Part shown: piece after piece, positions 44,305-53,790 of the stretch
How the letters are laid out: the number at the start of each line of letters is the position of its first letter
Position numbering within the stretch: position 1 is the stretch's first letter
DNA from: Marinomonas spartinae
GTDB lineage: Bacteria; Pseudomonadota; Gammaproteobacteria; Pseudomonadales; Marinomonadaceae
Length of the DNA stretch: 64,000 bases
Assembly (NCBI RefSeq): GCF_016461715.1
Contig: NZ_JAEMUI010000018.1
Coordinates: forward strand, 1-64,000
Direction of reading: 5' to 3'
Translations under genes and position numbers: made by a program
Notes under the pieces: model-generated
What the model was told of the DNA's origin: nothing
What the model saw: the letters and a program-made list of their open reading frames with translations, nothing else
Database searches by the model: none

Positions 44305-45216
44305 TTAGCTGTTTTTCTTAATAAGCGCTTCTAGTTGGGCGTACTCCGCCACACTGGGCATAGTCAAAGGCGCACGCACAGCTCCCGCAGACTGACCAGT
44401 GATGGTCGCCCCTGCTTTGATCAAGCTTACCGCGTAACCTTTTTTCGTATCTCGCAAGCGACAAAAAGGAATGAAAAAGTCTTTAATAATGGCGGTAACC
44501 GTATTTTTCTCACCGGCACGCAATGCTTTGTAAAACTTATTGGCCATCTCCGGCATAAAGTTAAACACCGCAGAGGAGTAGGTATTCACACCAATAGACA
44601 AGTAAGCTTCAGCGAAAATTTCCGCCGTTGGTACGCCTCCGATGTAAACCAAACGATCACCGACAGTTTTAATGGTGTCATTCAACGCGGCAATATTACC
44701 CACACCATCTTTCAAAGACACCATATTCGGGTTACGAGCCGCGAGCTCTTTTACACGCTCAGCGGACAAACTGCCATTGGCGCGATTGTAGTAGATAAAA
44801 TGGATTTTGCTTGATGCCATCACCTGACTAGCGTACTCCACAATACCGTCTTCAGGACATTCCGTCAGAAATGGCGGCATCAACAAAATACCATCACAAC
44901 CGGCTTCATCAGCAATGCTAACGAATTTCTTAGCGTCTGACACACTCCGTCCTGCAGAAGCAATAACTGGCACACGGCCTTTTACTGTCGCAACGGATAA
45001 CTCAACAATTTGGCGATAATCGTCTTCATCCAGTGAGAAAAACTCACCCGTTCCACCCGCGACAAAAATAGCAGACACACCATGTTCAATAAACGACTCT
45101 AAGCGCTGGCGGAATGTTTCAGCGTTAAACTTACCATTGGCATCAAAATCCGTTACAGGAAACGACAACAGCCCATCACTCAACGCCGATCTCATTTGTT
45201 CTACAGAAAAAGCCAT
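44305..45216 (-). CDS. kdgD: 5-dehydro-4-deoxyglucarate dehydratase
   Basis: The 303-residue member of the DapA/NAL aldolase family has Schiff-base Lys169 (MVSLKDGVGN), Tyr143 (FIYYNRANG) and the GGTGEFFSL loop. These match KdgD, which decarboxylates and dehydrates 5-dehydro-4-deoxy-glucarate to 2-oxoglutarate semialdehyde. It starts the long leftward run kdgD-gudD-gntR-aldehyde dehydrogenase-AEC-hydroxyacid dehydrogenase. The CATCATACAA word at 45312 lies about 96 bp before its ATG, next to a TATATAG-like -10. Confidence 0.95.
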   Translation of the reverse strand: MAFSVEQMRSALSDGLLSFPVTDFDANGKFNAETFRQRLESFIEHGVSAIFVAGGTGEFFSLDEDDYRQIVELSVATVKGRVPVIASAGRSVSDAKKFVSIADEAGCDGILLMPPFLTECPEDGIVEYASQVMASSKIHFIYYNRANGSLSAERVKELAARNPNMVSLKDGVGNIAALNDTIKTVGDRLVYIGGVPTAEIFAEAYLSIGVNTYSSAVFNFMPEMANKFYKALRAGEKNTVTAIIKDFFIPFCRLRDTKKGYAVSLIKAGATITGQSAGAVRAPLTMPSVAEYAQLEALIKKNS

Positions 45217-45311
45217 GCTTTTTTCCTCATTATTTATATCGTTGAAAGTAAAGCCTTAAAAGGCTATTTAAATGATTTAGGAGGTAGTAATTTAACCTAT
45301 ATAATGTATTA

Positions 45312-45321
45312 CATCATACAA
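45312..45321. promoter_or_regulatory. CATCATACAA operator candidate before kdgD
   Basis: The word is part of TTGTATGATGTAATACA on the minus strand, which has TGTAT and ATACA arms, adjacent to a likely promoter. Confidence 0.6.
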
Positions 45322-45365
45322 CAAAGATAACAAATGGCAACCTCTATATCGACTCACGGTGCTCA

Positions 45366-46934
45366 TCAAGTCACTGGCGCAGGATTAAATAACACCAAAT
45401 CGTTATGTAACCCCAAACGGTCAGCCGCTACTTGCTTACGGCCACTGGCCACGTCAATAATCAAATGAAACAGCTCCCAACCCGCTTCTTCTAAAGTAAT
45501 CTCTTTGGTGGCAACACGACCGGCGTCTAGATCGATCAAATCATGCCAACGATTACCTAGATTACTGTTGGTCGAGACTTTAATGACTGGCACCACCTCA
45601 AGACCATAAGGTGTGCCACGACCAGTGGTAAACACATGCAAGTTCATCCCGGAAGCAAACTGTAAGGTGCCACAAATAAAATCGCTTGCTGGGGTTGCCG
45701 CAAAGTTAAGACCCCGCTTACGAATACGTTCGCCGGGACTTAACACATCAACAATTGGACTGTTGCCAGACTTCGTAATCGACCCAAGGGACTTTTCGAC
45801 GATATTATTTAACCCCCCTTTTTTATTACCGGGTGTGGTATTGGCACTGCGATCCGCTTGTCCCAAGCTCAAATAATCGTCGTACCACTGCATTTCACGC
45901 AGCAAGGCTTTGGCTACCTCTACACTTTGGGCACGCGGCGTTAGCAAATGAATCGCGTCACGCACTTCAGTGACTTCAGAAAACATCACAGAACCACCCG
46001 CGCGAATAATCAGATCAGAGGCATACCCCACAGCGGGATTGGCGGTAATACCTGAAAAAGCATCGCTGCCACCGCATTGCACACCCACAACCAATTCAGA
46101 CAAAGGACAGGGTTCGCGACGACGTTGGTTCAAACGCTCAAGATGGGACTCCGCCATTGTCATAATGCTATCAACCATGTCTTGAAAACCATGATGTGCT
46201 TCGTCTTGCAGGCTAACCACATTGTCTTTTAACCATTGAGCCGCATCAGAATTCGGCAAAATATTCACCGCTTGCGCATCGTCGATATCAAGTAAACGAT
46301 GAGGTTGGAGTTTTTCACACCCCAAACCAATGACCATCACCTCACCACCAAAATTGGGATTTTTCGCCATGTTTTGTAAGGTACGAATTGGCACAATCGC
46401 CGCAGGAGCATTGATGGCCACGCCACAGCCATAGCTATGATTGAGAGCGACCACCCCATCGACGTTCGGATACTTTGGTAACAAAGTATGCTTAATGAGC
46501 TTTACTAGGTATTCTGTTACACCAGAAACACACTGCACACTCGTGCTGATACCGAGCAAATTTTTTGTTCCTGCAGAACCGTCTGGATTTCTATAACCAT
46601 CAAAGGTATAGCCTTCTAGGGGATCAATGTCTGGTTTAGCGCGTGTCGCCAATGGTAGCTCGTCCAACTTAGGTGGCGTAGGCATAATCATTAACGCTTC
46701 CGACACCCAACGCCCTACAGCCAATGGCTCCTTTGCGTACCCAATCACCTCGTTGTAACGAATGATGTCTTGCCCCTGCTCAATCGCTGTTAGCGTCACT
46801 TTATGACCCTGTGGCACCGCTTCTTTTAATACAATACCACCTTCCAACTCTGCTCCCGCCGGGGCCCCACCTTGATTAACAATAATCGCCACGTTATCGT
46901 TAGCGTGGATTTTGATTAGCACATATTCATTCAT
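45366..46934 (-). CDS. garD: Galactarate dehydratase
   Basis: The 522-residue protein is of the UxaA/GarD type: an N-terminal SAF-like domain (about 1-85) with [12 protein letters not shown], then the large catalytic domain with [29 protein letters not shown] and [16 protein letters not shown]. It dehydrates galactarate to the same 5-dehydro-4-deoxy-glucarate that GudD makes. ATG 46934 is preceded by a GAGG ribosome site at 7 bases. It has its own promoter region with CATCATACAA at 47057 and is separated from kdgD by 149 bp. Confidence 0.95.
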   Translation of the reverse strand: MNEYVLIKIHANDNVAIIVNQGGAPAGAELEGGIVLKEAVPQGHKVTLTAIEQGQDIIRYNEVIGYAKEPLAVGRWVSEALMIMPTPPKLDELPLATRAKPDIDPLEGYTFDGYRNPDGSAGTKNLLGISTSVQCVSGVTEYLVKLIKHTLLPKYPNVDGVVALNHSYGCGVAINAPAAIVPIRTLQNMAKNPNFGGEVMVIGLGCEKLQPHRLLDIDDAQAVNILPNSDAAQWLKDNVVSLQDEAHHGFQDMVDSIMTMAESHLERLNQRRREPCPLSELVVGVQCGGSDAFSGITANPAVGYASDLIIRAGGSVMFSEVTEVRDAIHLLTPRAQSVEVAKALLREMQWYDDYLSLGQADRSANTTPGNKKGGLNNIVEKSLGSITKSGNSPIVDVLSPGERIRKRGLNFAATPASDFICGTLQFASGMNLHVFTTGRGTPYGLEVVPVIKVSTNSNLGNRWHDLIDLDAGRVATKEITLEEAGWELFHLIIDVASGRKQVAADRLGLHNDLVLFNPAPVT

Positions 46935-47056
46935 ACCTGCCCTCAACTGTATTCAAACTTTTGGTTTTATCATTATTTTTATGCCACTAATGAAAGCTTT
47001 CAAAGCAGCCAAGAATATCAAGTAAATACTGTCTATATTTACCATCAAAAATCATA

Positions 47057-47066
47057 CATCATACAA
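47057..47066. promoter_or_regulatory. CATCATACAA operator candidate before garD
   Basis: The word overlaps a tandem ATCATACATCATAC repeat (47051-47064). Confidence 0.6.
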
Positions 47067-47105
47067 TTGTCTTTTCAAGGAAGTTTTAGATATTTCGCTT
47101 TTAAC

Positions 47106-47137
47106 TAAAAATGCCGCTCATTTGAGCGGCATTTTTA
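47106..47137. terminator. Bidirectional terminator between lctP-type gene and garD leader
   Basis: AAAAATGCCGCTCA and its complement form a long stem with T runs on both strands. It ends the leftward permease transcript. Confidence 0.88.
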
Positions 47138-47183
47138 TTGATTCTATCTATTTGTTTTTAATGTAATTACGGCATTATAGGCC

Positions 47184-48758
47184 TTATAAGAACACACTAA
47201 CCAATGCTGCGATTAATCCGTAGATCGCCATAGGCACCACCGTACGTTTCATAATAAAGCCTTCTTTATGGCTAATACCCAATATGGTCGATACTGCAAT
47301 GATGTTATTCAAGCAAACCATATTCCCCATCGCCCCACCTACCGATTGCAAGGCTAGAATCAGTGTTTGTGGCAAGCCAACGCTCACTGCAATACTTTGC
47401 TGAATGGCACCAAAGGTTAGGTTAGACACGGTGGCCGAACCAGAGAAGAAGGCTCCCAGTGCTCCTAGATAGGAAGCAAAATAGGTCCATTTATCACCAG
47501 TTAATTCGGCAAAGGAGTGGCCGATAACCAGCACAGGAGAATCTAACTTACCCAGCATCATGAACTTCACCATGACTAGGGCCCCCATTAACGAAATAGA
47601 CGGCCACAGAATACGACGTCGGCAATCCGAAAACGCCTCAAACACTTGGCCTTTAGACATTTTTAGGATCGGAATAGAAATAAGCACAACCACTAAAAAT
47701 GGAATCAAGGCTGGCACATAGAGCGTCTTATAAGCCCATGACACACTGGTTCCAAAAATGTGCGTCAGAGAAATGGCTAACGAATCCGTTACACTTACGT
47801 GAGTGCTACCAAGGCTACCGTGTAACCAAGGTGTCATATCCGTCAAAATCTGCTTTATGCCTAGTTGCTTAATCCGAGTAATAATCAAGATCCCCACTAA
47901 GAGAATCATCGGGCTAATGGCGATCGCCAAAGCTTTACCGCTTACCCCTTTACGCTTTTCGTTATGTCGCGTCTCATTCGACAAACCAATATGATGACGA
48001 GCCAGAAACACACTGATGACTAAGCCAATTACACCACCTAGCAGCGAAGGGAATTCATAATTCCATTGGGCAATCAGTAAATAAGGTAAAGTACAGGACA
48101 ACACACTCAACAAGATAAAAATAATGTTACGACGGATATCTTGCCAGCTCACCACAAAGCGCAACGCAATAATCGGAATGAAAAAAGCCGCAATGGTATG
48201 AACAAGAGCGGTATATTGAGAGATACTTAAAATTTCCGCATCTTTTAAATTTAACGGTGCAAAACCAAACCAAGTCGGCGTGCCAACAGCCCCGAACGAT
48301 ACCGGTACCGAGTTCATGGTTAGCGTCAGCAAAATCACTTTGATGGGGTTAAAGCCTAACCCCACCAAAATGGGCGCGGCAATCGCGGCAGGCGTACCAA
48401 ACCCCGAAGCGCCTTCAATCATAAAGGCAAACGCCCAACCAATAATCATCAGCTGAGCAACGGCATTCGTACTGATGCTCTCTAACCAATGACGCACGAT
48501 ATTCTCAGCACCAGACAATACCATCACTCGGTTCAACAATATCGCCCCCGCGATAATTGAAATCGGGGTGAGAGTCGATAACACGCCAGAGATTGCGTTG
48601 GCTAACAGAAGGGTTTGATTCGCATGAAAATAAAAAACCTGAAATATGCCGACCAGTAACGCCGTGGCGGGTAACGCAATATAGGAAGGGACAGGATGCT
48701 TTTTTGTCATTGCATAGATTAATAAAACAATAGGGAATATGGATACCAGTAAATCCAT
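47184..48758 (-). CDS. lctP: LctP-family L-lactate/glycolate-type permease
   Basis: The 524-residue protein has about 12-13 hydrophobic helices and LctP-family motifs: FMIEGASGFGTPAAIAAPILV, PVSFGAVGTPTWFG, and GSATVSNLTFGAIQ near the end. Family members import lactate or glycolate with protons. Lying at the end of an aldarate cluster, this copy could carry a sugar-derived acid instead; that is speculation. It has its own terminator at 47106-47137 and no CATCATACAA word upstream. Confidence 0.9.
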   Translation of the reverse strand: MDLLVSIFPIVLLIYAMTKKHPVPSYIALPATALLVGIFQVFYFHANQTLLLANAISGVLSTLTPISIIAGAILLNRVMVLSGAENIVRHWLESISTNAVAQLMIIGWAFAFMIEGASGFGTPAAIAAPILVGLGFNPIKVILLTLTMNSVPVSFGAVGTPTWFGFAPLNLKDAEILSISQYTALVHTIAAFFIPIIALRFVVSWQDIRRNIIFILLSVLSCTLPYLLIAQWNYEFPSLLGGVIGLVISVFLARHHIGLSNETRHNEKRKGVSGKALAIAISPMILLVGILIITRIKQLGIKQILTDMTPWLHGSLGSTHVSVTDSLAISLTHIFGTSVSWAYKTLYVPALIPFLVVVLISIPILKMSKGQVFEAFSDCRRRILWPSISLMGALVMVKFMMLGKLDSPVLVIGHSFAELTGDKWTYFASYLGALGAFFSGSATVSNLTFGAIQQSIAVSVGLPQTLILALQSVGGAMGNMVCLNNIIAVSTILGISHKEGFIMKRTVVPMAIYGLIAALVSVFL

Positions 48759-49092
48759 TGCATTTCTCCACTCAATGTCCTGATGGACGTAATATTATTT
48801 TTGTTTTTTGCAACCGATGGCTGCAATTGGGAATGCGCCAATTATTAGGGAGAGAAGAAACAAAGACCATCTAGTACTTTTTCAGAAACAATCTAATAGA
48901 ATTTGACAAAACACAAAATCACTACTAATAAGAAAATTTATTTCATAATAATCAATATGTTATAGTTTTATTCACAAAAACCTCTCTTCACTATTAGTGT
49001 AATTTTGGAATCAATGAATTCTTCCTTAGTGCATAATGAAATAACAACAAACACTTTATATAAAATTTTCTTATAAAAAAATCACCACCACA
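48759..49092. other. 334-bp AT-rich gap before the LctP-type permease
   Basis: This stretch lies upstream of the permease and downstream of the HxlR gene. It is strongly AT-rich with no coding-like frame and no clear operator; it presumably holds the permease promoter. Confidence 0.5.
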
Positions 49093-49446
49093 TCATAGAG
49101 GTAGAGGCGCGCTTAGCTCCCCCCTATGTTCTCTCATCCACTGAGCCAATGAATCCAATGTTGGTTTTAAGGTTTTACCAAGCTCCGTCACTTGATATTC
49201 CACTCGTGGCGGCATTTCTGGGTACATGGTTCGTGTCACCAAACCTATCGATTCAAAGGCTCTTAATTGTTTGGTGAGTTCTTTCTGTGTGATAGGCGCT
49301 ACCGCTCTTTGCAGTGCGCCAAAACGAATCGCAGCATCCACTACGATTAAACGATAGAGAATCGGAATGGCCCATTTTCCTGAGACAAGATTGACAAAAT
49401 CCACCATGGGGCAAGGCTCATCATAATAAGCAAATAATGTGGTCAT
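49093..49446 (-). CDS. HxlR-family winged-helix regulator
   Basis: The 117-residue protein has the HxlR layout with an N-terminal Cys in DEPCPMVDFV (often redox- or electrophile-sensing), GKWAIPILYRLI, a recognition helix near PITQKELTKQLR and MPPRVEYQVTELG in the wing. ATG 49446 has an AGAGGAAA ribosome site; the longer reading to 49527 would cross the operator region. It is divergent from an SDR gene and the inverted repeat GTACC-N5-GGTAC lies between them, so autorepression and SDR control are likely. Confidence 0.9.
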   Translation of the reverse strand: MTTLFAYYDEPCPMVDFVNLVSGKWAIPILYRLIVVDAAIRFGALQRAVAPITQKELTKQLRAFESIGLVTRTMYPEMPPRVEYQVTELGKTLKPTLDSLAQWMREHRGELSAPLPL

Positions 49447-49463
49447 TAATATTTTCCTCTTTA

Positions 49464-49478
49464 GTACCCATTTGGTAC
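49464..49478. promoter_or_regulatory. Operator candidate of the HxlR/SDR divergent pair
   Basis: GTACC CATTT GGTAC is a perfect inverted repeat with a 5-bp centre, 17 bp upstream of the HxlR ATG and 70 bp upstream of the SDR ATG. Confidence 0.6.
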
Positions 49479-49547
49479 CTACTATTAAAAGCATACTAAT
49501 ATACAGATAATGCGACCACTCAACCAATACAACAAGGTGGTATTTAT

Positions 49548-50297
49548 ATGAAACGTCTATTAGGCAAGCATGCTTTGATCACGGGTGGCACCGCAGGAAT
49601 AGGATTAGAAACTGCCAGACAGTTTTTACAAGAAGGCGCCCATGTCGCTATTACAGGCCGTAGCGACATCGGATTAAAAGCGGCAAAAGAAGAATTTGCT
49701 GACCGTCTCTTAATATTAAAAAGCGATGCAAGTATTGTCGCGGAACAAAGGCGTCTTGCTGAGCAGATCAGCGTATCTTTCCCTAAATTAGACATAGTGT
49801 TTATTAATGCCGGCGATGTCACTCATCAACCACTAGAAAAATGGGATGAAAATACCTTTGATCACGTTCTCAATACCAATTTAAAGGGGCCGTTTTTTCT
49901 TATCCAGTCACTTTTGCCACACCTCTCCACTTCTGCTTCCATTATTCTTTGTGGTAGTGTTTCCGCCCAAATAGGTTTGCCACAAAGTAGCGTTTACGCA
50001 GCCAGCAAAGCCGGACTCATCTCTTTAGCCAGGACATTATCCGGCGAATTAAAAGATCGAGGAATCAGAGTTAACGCCCTTAGCCCAGGTCCAACACAAA
50101 CCGATGCCTTTAAAAAATTTGGTCTAGAACAAGAAGAGGAGAACGCTCTGCGAGCGGAGGTAAGCAATCTTATTCCTTTAAAACGCATGGGTTCGGCAAT
50201 CGAACTGGCAAAAGCGGCCGTGTTTTTAGCCTCAGACGAATCCGCTTATATGCTCGGCTCTGAGTTATTGATGGATGGCGACATTGGCAATGTCTGA
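49548..50297 (+). CDS. SDR-family oxidoreductase
   Basis: The 249-residue enzyme is a classical SDR: cofactor loop ITGGTAGIG, NAG motif in FINAGDV, catalytic Ser in CGSVSAQ and Y-A-A-S-K. The C-terminal end (SAYMLGSELLMDGD) is typical. The substrate is unknown; SDRs paired with HxlR regulators often handle quinone- or aldehyde-like stress compounds. ATG 49548 follows AAGGTGG. Confidence 0.9.
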   Translation: MKRLLGKHALITGGTAGIGLETARQFLQEGAHVAITGRSDIGLKAAKEEFADRLLILKSDASIVAEQRRLAEQISVSFPKLDIVFINAGDVTHQPLEKWDENTFDHVLNTNLKGPFFLIQSLLPHLSTSASIILCGSVSAQIGLPQSSVYAASKAGLISLARTLSGELKDRGIRVNALSPGPTQTDAFKKFGLEQEEENALRAEVSNLIPLKRMGSAIELAKAAVFLASDESAYMLGSELLMDGDIGNV

Positions 50298-50305
50298 GTA
50301 GCCAC

Positions 50306-51148
50306 TTAAACAGGCCCGACCCAACGTCGTCTTCGATACCTATCAAAAACGTGCTTTTTCTCCACTCTCATTTCAGGCATATGCTGTTGAATTAAAGCTA
50401 CTGTATCGGCAATCAAACTTTCCATCATTTCAGCGCCTTCTAAAAAAGGCGCTTTATAAATCGCCTCAAAACGCTGCCAACAGTTTTCAGGTTGAATAGG
50501 CAACCCCTTTAAACTCTGTTCAAGGCTCTTAAAATCAACAGAGAACATACCGTTTAGGGCAAAGAGCAAAAGCCCAATGCGTTTTTGAATACCTGAGATC
50601 AAACCATAATAAATGGGTAAGTCTTGACGATGGGCATATAATTTCAAATCTGGTGAAGTAATAGCGGCTAAATGTAGAGCAACCACTTCTTGGCGTTTTT
50701 TCAGTGGAAAATGCAGATCATTACGCCATTGTATTAATTGCGAGGAAGTTTTTAGTACCATACCATTTTGAATAACCCATAAGGTTTCCTGAATGGCGTT
50801 GGTCAGTGGAGCCGTGTCGATACAACGAATAAAACCATCAATGACTTCCTCCGAGCAATGCCAAAGATCGACTTTTAAGCCATCAACATAAAAATAGTCG
50901 GTTATCACACCATTCCCATCAGGCTTTGAAAAAGTAGTATCGGTGCCCGCCGTCCTTTTTACCATCTCCTGTCTATCACTAAGAGAAGGTAAGCTTGTAT
51001 AAAACAGACCTATTTCAATATCTGAATAATCATCCGCCCACCCCTTGGCGACAGAACCGCCAATAAGAGCCGTATGGTAATCCATAACGCACAGACGAGA
51101 GAGCAATTTTCGCGCAAATTCAACCCTAAGGGTGATAGCTTGATTCAT
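50306..51148 (-). CDS. Nucleotidyltransferase-fold protein
   Basis: The 280-residue protein contains the pol-beta-type nucleotidyltransferase signature G-G-S-V-A-K-G ... D-Y-S-D-I-E (about residues 28-45) and a third Asp/Glu near DGLKVDLWHC, so catalysis with a metal is plausible. The C-terminal part is helical, with a cationic RYRRRRW tail. It resembles MNT-domain proteins such as those related to aminoglycoside adenylyltransferases but no specific substrate can be named. ATG 51148 is preferred over a longer reading to 51217 because the conserved domain begins close to it; no strong ribosome site is seen. Confidence 0.7.
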   Translation of the reverse strand: MNQAITLRVEFARKLLSRLCVMDYHTALIGGSVAKGWADDYSDIEIGLFYTSLPSLSDRQEMVKRTAGTDTTFSKPDGNGVITDYFYVDGLKVDLWHCSEEVIDGFIRCIDTAPLTNAIQETLWVIQNGMVLKTSSQLIQWRNDLHFPLKKRQEVVALHLAAITSPDLKLYAHRQDLPIYYGLISGIQKRIGLLLFALNGMFSVDFKSLEQSLKGLPIQPENCWQRFEAIYKAPFLEGAEMMESLIADTVALIQQHMPEMRVEKKHVFDRYRRRRWVGPV

Positions 51149-51303
51149 TTTGTTACCACTCCACAAAAATGGTACGACAGGTAAGCTGTTGTACAAAGAA
51201 CACACTGTAAAATACAAGGGGGATAGAGTCTACTAGCATTCATTTAATTGCTGATTCTCTGTACAATGGCAATCAACTCATTAATTTAGAAAAGGAAGTC
51301 TTT

Positions 51304-52638
51304 GTGAAAAAGCTACTTGGTATACTCGTTATTGTGCTTGCCGCTGTGTGTATTATTTCTCCCAAAATTATTGCGGGTCAATATCAGAAACAGCTAGAAA
51401 GCTTTATTGCCTACCTAAATCAATCAGCAGGTTATCATGCTAAAATCGAATCAATGGATAACTCCTGGTTTGGCTCAAAGGCCAATATTTCAGTGGAAGT
51501 TGATCCATCAACGATTGATCCTAATAGTCCAATCGGCTCCATAAAAGCCAATATCATTCTCGATACACACTATGGCCCGCTATTATTCAATAAACAAAGT
51601 CTTATCGGACTGTATTCAACACAGGCCAGCATCCCAGCCGACAAAGCACGCGACACCTTGGTTTGGGATGATAACAAGCCCTTATATCAGCTTAATATAA
51701 CCCGTGGTTTAACAGGTAATTTAACCATGGCGGATGCCATTCCAAGCTTTACCGACAAGGCAAAAACCCTGTTATTTAGCGGGTATTCTGGGTCAGGCGA
51801 GAATAAAAACAACACCTTTCACTATCAAGGTGCACTAAAAAATATCAATATTGATGACCAACAACCGGCGTCGTTAAAAGACCTTTCCGTTAAATTAGCA
51901 ATGGATACCAGTGTCGACCTGAATAATGGTGGTTTGCGTGATAGCGATATGACATTGAAAGTCGGAGACATCCAAGTAGCATCAAAGATGGCAATAAAAG
52001 GTCTCTCTATTAACACCCACTCAGATCTGGATAAGAAAACACAGCTAGGTGACATAAAAATCAGCTATGGCGCAGACTCGTTTAGTCTCCCTTCGGTTCA
52101 AGTTACCAATCTCTCGCTTGTTACAGAGCTCAAAAACTTAAACAACGCTGTCTTAACCAAAATCTACAAAGAGCTTAATAACGCTCCAGACGGAACGGAC
52201 CCTACCAACCAAAAAACCATTGCGGTTTTACAAGACAATCTTGGTCCATTTTTAGCCAGTAAGCCTGAATTCAACATTTCTGATTTCAGTGGTACTTTGC
52301 CCGAAGGCAGTTTTAAATCTAGCCTAACCAGTAAGCTTGCCGATATTAATGATCCTAAAGTAGAGGACTTATTTAACCCACAATTTTGGAAGTATTACAC
52401 CATTTCTACAGCAAATATTCTGGTTGATGCACCACTTGCCGATAAACTAGCGCAACAATTTGTCGCCAAGCAAGCGCAAGTGCCAGTCCAATTACCACAA
52501 GTCAAACAACAAGCACAGATGATAATAGGGAATTTCGTACAACAAGGTTTGATCAAAAAAGAGAAAGACCAGTATAGAACAGAGATATCCATTAAAGATG
52601 GACAGCTCAGCGTTAACAATATTCCTTTACCGATGTAA
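51304..52638 (+). CDS. DUF945 (YdgA-like) periplasmic protein
   Basis: The 444-residue protein has an N-terminal signal-anchor (about 3-25) followed by the DUF945 pattern: repeated beta-rich segments, AGYHAKIESMDNSWFGSKANI near the start, and a C-terminal EISIKDGQLSVNNIPLP with the typical 'NG..' ending. YdgA-type proteins are envelope proteins of uncertain function. The start is GTG 51304 with AAGGAAG upstream. It is transcribed alone and ends at a strong terminator. Confidence 0.85.
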   Translation: MKKLLGILVIVLAAVCIISPKIIAGQYQKQLESFIAYLNQSAGYHAKIESMDNSWFGSKANISVEVDPSTIDPNSPIGSIKANIILDTHYGPLLFNKQSLIGLYSTQASIPADKARDTLVWDDNKPLYQLNITRGLTGNLTMADAIPSFTDKAKTLLFSGYSGSGENKNNTFHYQGALKNINIDDQQPASLKDLSVKLAMDTSVDLNNGGLRDSDMTLKVGDIQVASKMAIKGLSINTHSDLDKKTQLGDIKISYGADSFSLPSVQVTNLSLVTELKNLNNAVLTKIYKELNNAPDGTDPTNQKTIAVLQDNLGPFLASKPEFNISDFSGTLPEGSFKSSLTSKLADINDPKVEDLFNPQFWKYYTISTANILVDAPLADKLAQQFVAKQAQVPVQLPQVKQQAQMIIGNFVQQGLIKKEKDQYRTEISIKDGQLSVNNIPLPM

Positions 52639-52655
52639 TACAGCAAGCAGTTCAA

Positions 52656-52693
52656 TAAAAAATGCCACCCAAAAATATGAGTGGCATTTTTTA
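52656..52693 (+). terminator. Terminator of the DUF945 gene
   Basis: AAAAATGCCAC pairs with GTGGCATTTTT, and a T run follows. Confidence 0.88.
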
Positions 52694-52740
52694 TAAAAGG
52701 CAAAATGCATTTCGCCTTTCAATCAAATTCAACCTTACAA

Positions 52741-52775
52741 AAAAAGAGCAAGTCTTGAAAAGACTTGCTCTTTTT
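52741..52775 (-). terminator. Terminator of the cold-shock gene
   Basis: A perfect 16-bp stem built on AGAGCAAGTCTT is flanked by A and T runs, so it works in both directions, mainly for the leftward csp transcript. Confidence 0.9.
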
Positions 52776-52796
52776 TAAAATAAAATTCGCTAAATA

Positions 52797-53006
52797 TTAT
52801 AGCGCAGTAATATTTTCTGCTTGTGGGCCTTTAGGGCCAGTCGTCACAATGAATTCTACTTTTTGGCCTTCAGCCAAGGTTTTGAAACCTGAGCTGACAA
52901 TAGCGCTAAAATGTGCGAACACATCTGGGCCAGACTCTTGCTCGATAAAGCCAAAGCCTTTTGTTTCATTGAACCACTTAACAGTACCTTGAATAGGGGT
53001 AGACAT
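52797..53006 (-). CDS. Cold-shock-domain protein (CspA family)
   Basis: The 69-residue protein is a complete cold-shock domain: RNP1 K-G-F-G-F-I and RNP2 D-V-F-A-H-F motifs, which bind single-stranded RNA/DNA and melt mRNA structure. ATG 53006 has an AGGTGA ribosome site; the longer reading to 53039 is not needed. The 227-bp leader region upstream could hold the long structured 5' UTR usual for csp genes, but I cannot define its fold. Confidence 0.93.
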   Translation of the reverse strand: MSTPIQGTVKWFNETKGFGFIEQESGPDVFAHFSAIVSSGFKTLAEGQKVEFIVTTGPKGPQAENITAL

Positions 53007-53233
53007 AATAATCACCTGATATATTAGTAATAGCCACATATGATGGCTGGAAATGCAAAAAATAGACTGTTACTTAAAAACTTTCAGGACGAGAATTATG
53101 AATAAAACTACGTAGATCAGAGTTAATAATTAGAGACTTCTTTCTAGCTGGAAAGTGCATACTATAGACATATAAAAGGAATAGCTATCTTTATTCCTTT
53201 TATTTTGTAATCTTATGTTCCGTTGACCCAATT

Positions 53234-53698
53234 TTATTTTAGAATAACCCGTGCATTTATAGGCTGTACCGGACGATTATTGGGTACGCCAACGGTACGT
53301 TCAAATGCCTCTATCTGAGCTTTGGATGCGGTTATATAATGTTTCATGACTAACCAAGTAACGCCTTCAGAGCAAGGGGGCGTCGTCAAGGAGCCATTGA
53401 ATCGATAATAGGTTTTGTCTTTGGGTAACAACCCCATCGCGTTCACACTTTGCGGTAAGTGTTTTTCTTGTAGCATTTTCTTTGGCATTTCACGCCAAAT
53501 TTTTTCCAAGGTGGGATTGGCTTTTCCTTGCTTAAACATTACGGCAACAACCGCAAGATTGCCCTCTTTATCGGCGTGAACGAGATGCGCTTCCATCGGA
53601 TAGGAGTGGCCTTCTATGGTATTTTCACTCGGCGCATGAAAATGAAATTGCCTTAATTCATAGTGATGGCCCGCCAGCGTCAATAACACCCGAAGCAT
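53234..53698 (-). pseudogene. Alpha-carbonic anhydrase lacking its N-terminal third
   Basis: The 154 visible residues correspond to the C-terminal two thirds of alpha-class carbonic anhydrase: zinc ligands QFHFH and AHLVH, PSENTIEG, and the LTTPPCSEGVTW and VQPINARVI motifs. Normal enzymes are about 240 residues with a signal peptide and an early conserved Cys. Here the alignable part begins near LTLAGHHYELRQFHFHAP, and an in-frame TAA lies about 30 bp before the ATG. Only 92 bp separate it from the next gene, too little for the missing part, so a deletion has probably removed it. It is unlikely to fold or be exported. Confidence 0.8.
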
Positions 53699-53790
53699 TT
53701 TAGAGGGAATGCAACCACCTACTCCTTAGACATATGCTGTAGCGGTCAACTAATCCCCTCCCCCAGACACACGCAACCAAGTAACTTTTG

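Noticed and set aside
44335..44814. 159-codon plus-strand frame inside kdgD
   Set aside because: It is antisense to a clearly identified enzyme gene and has no recognisable domain.
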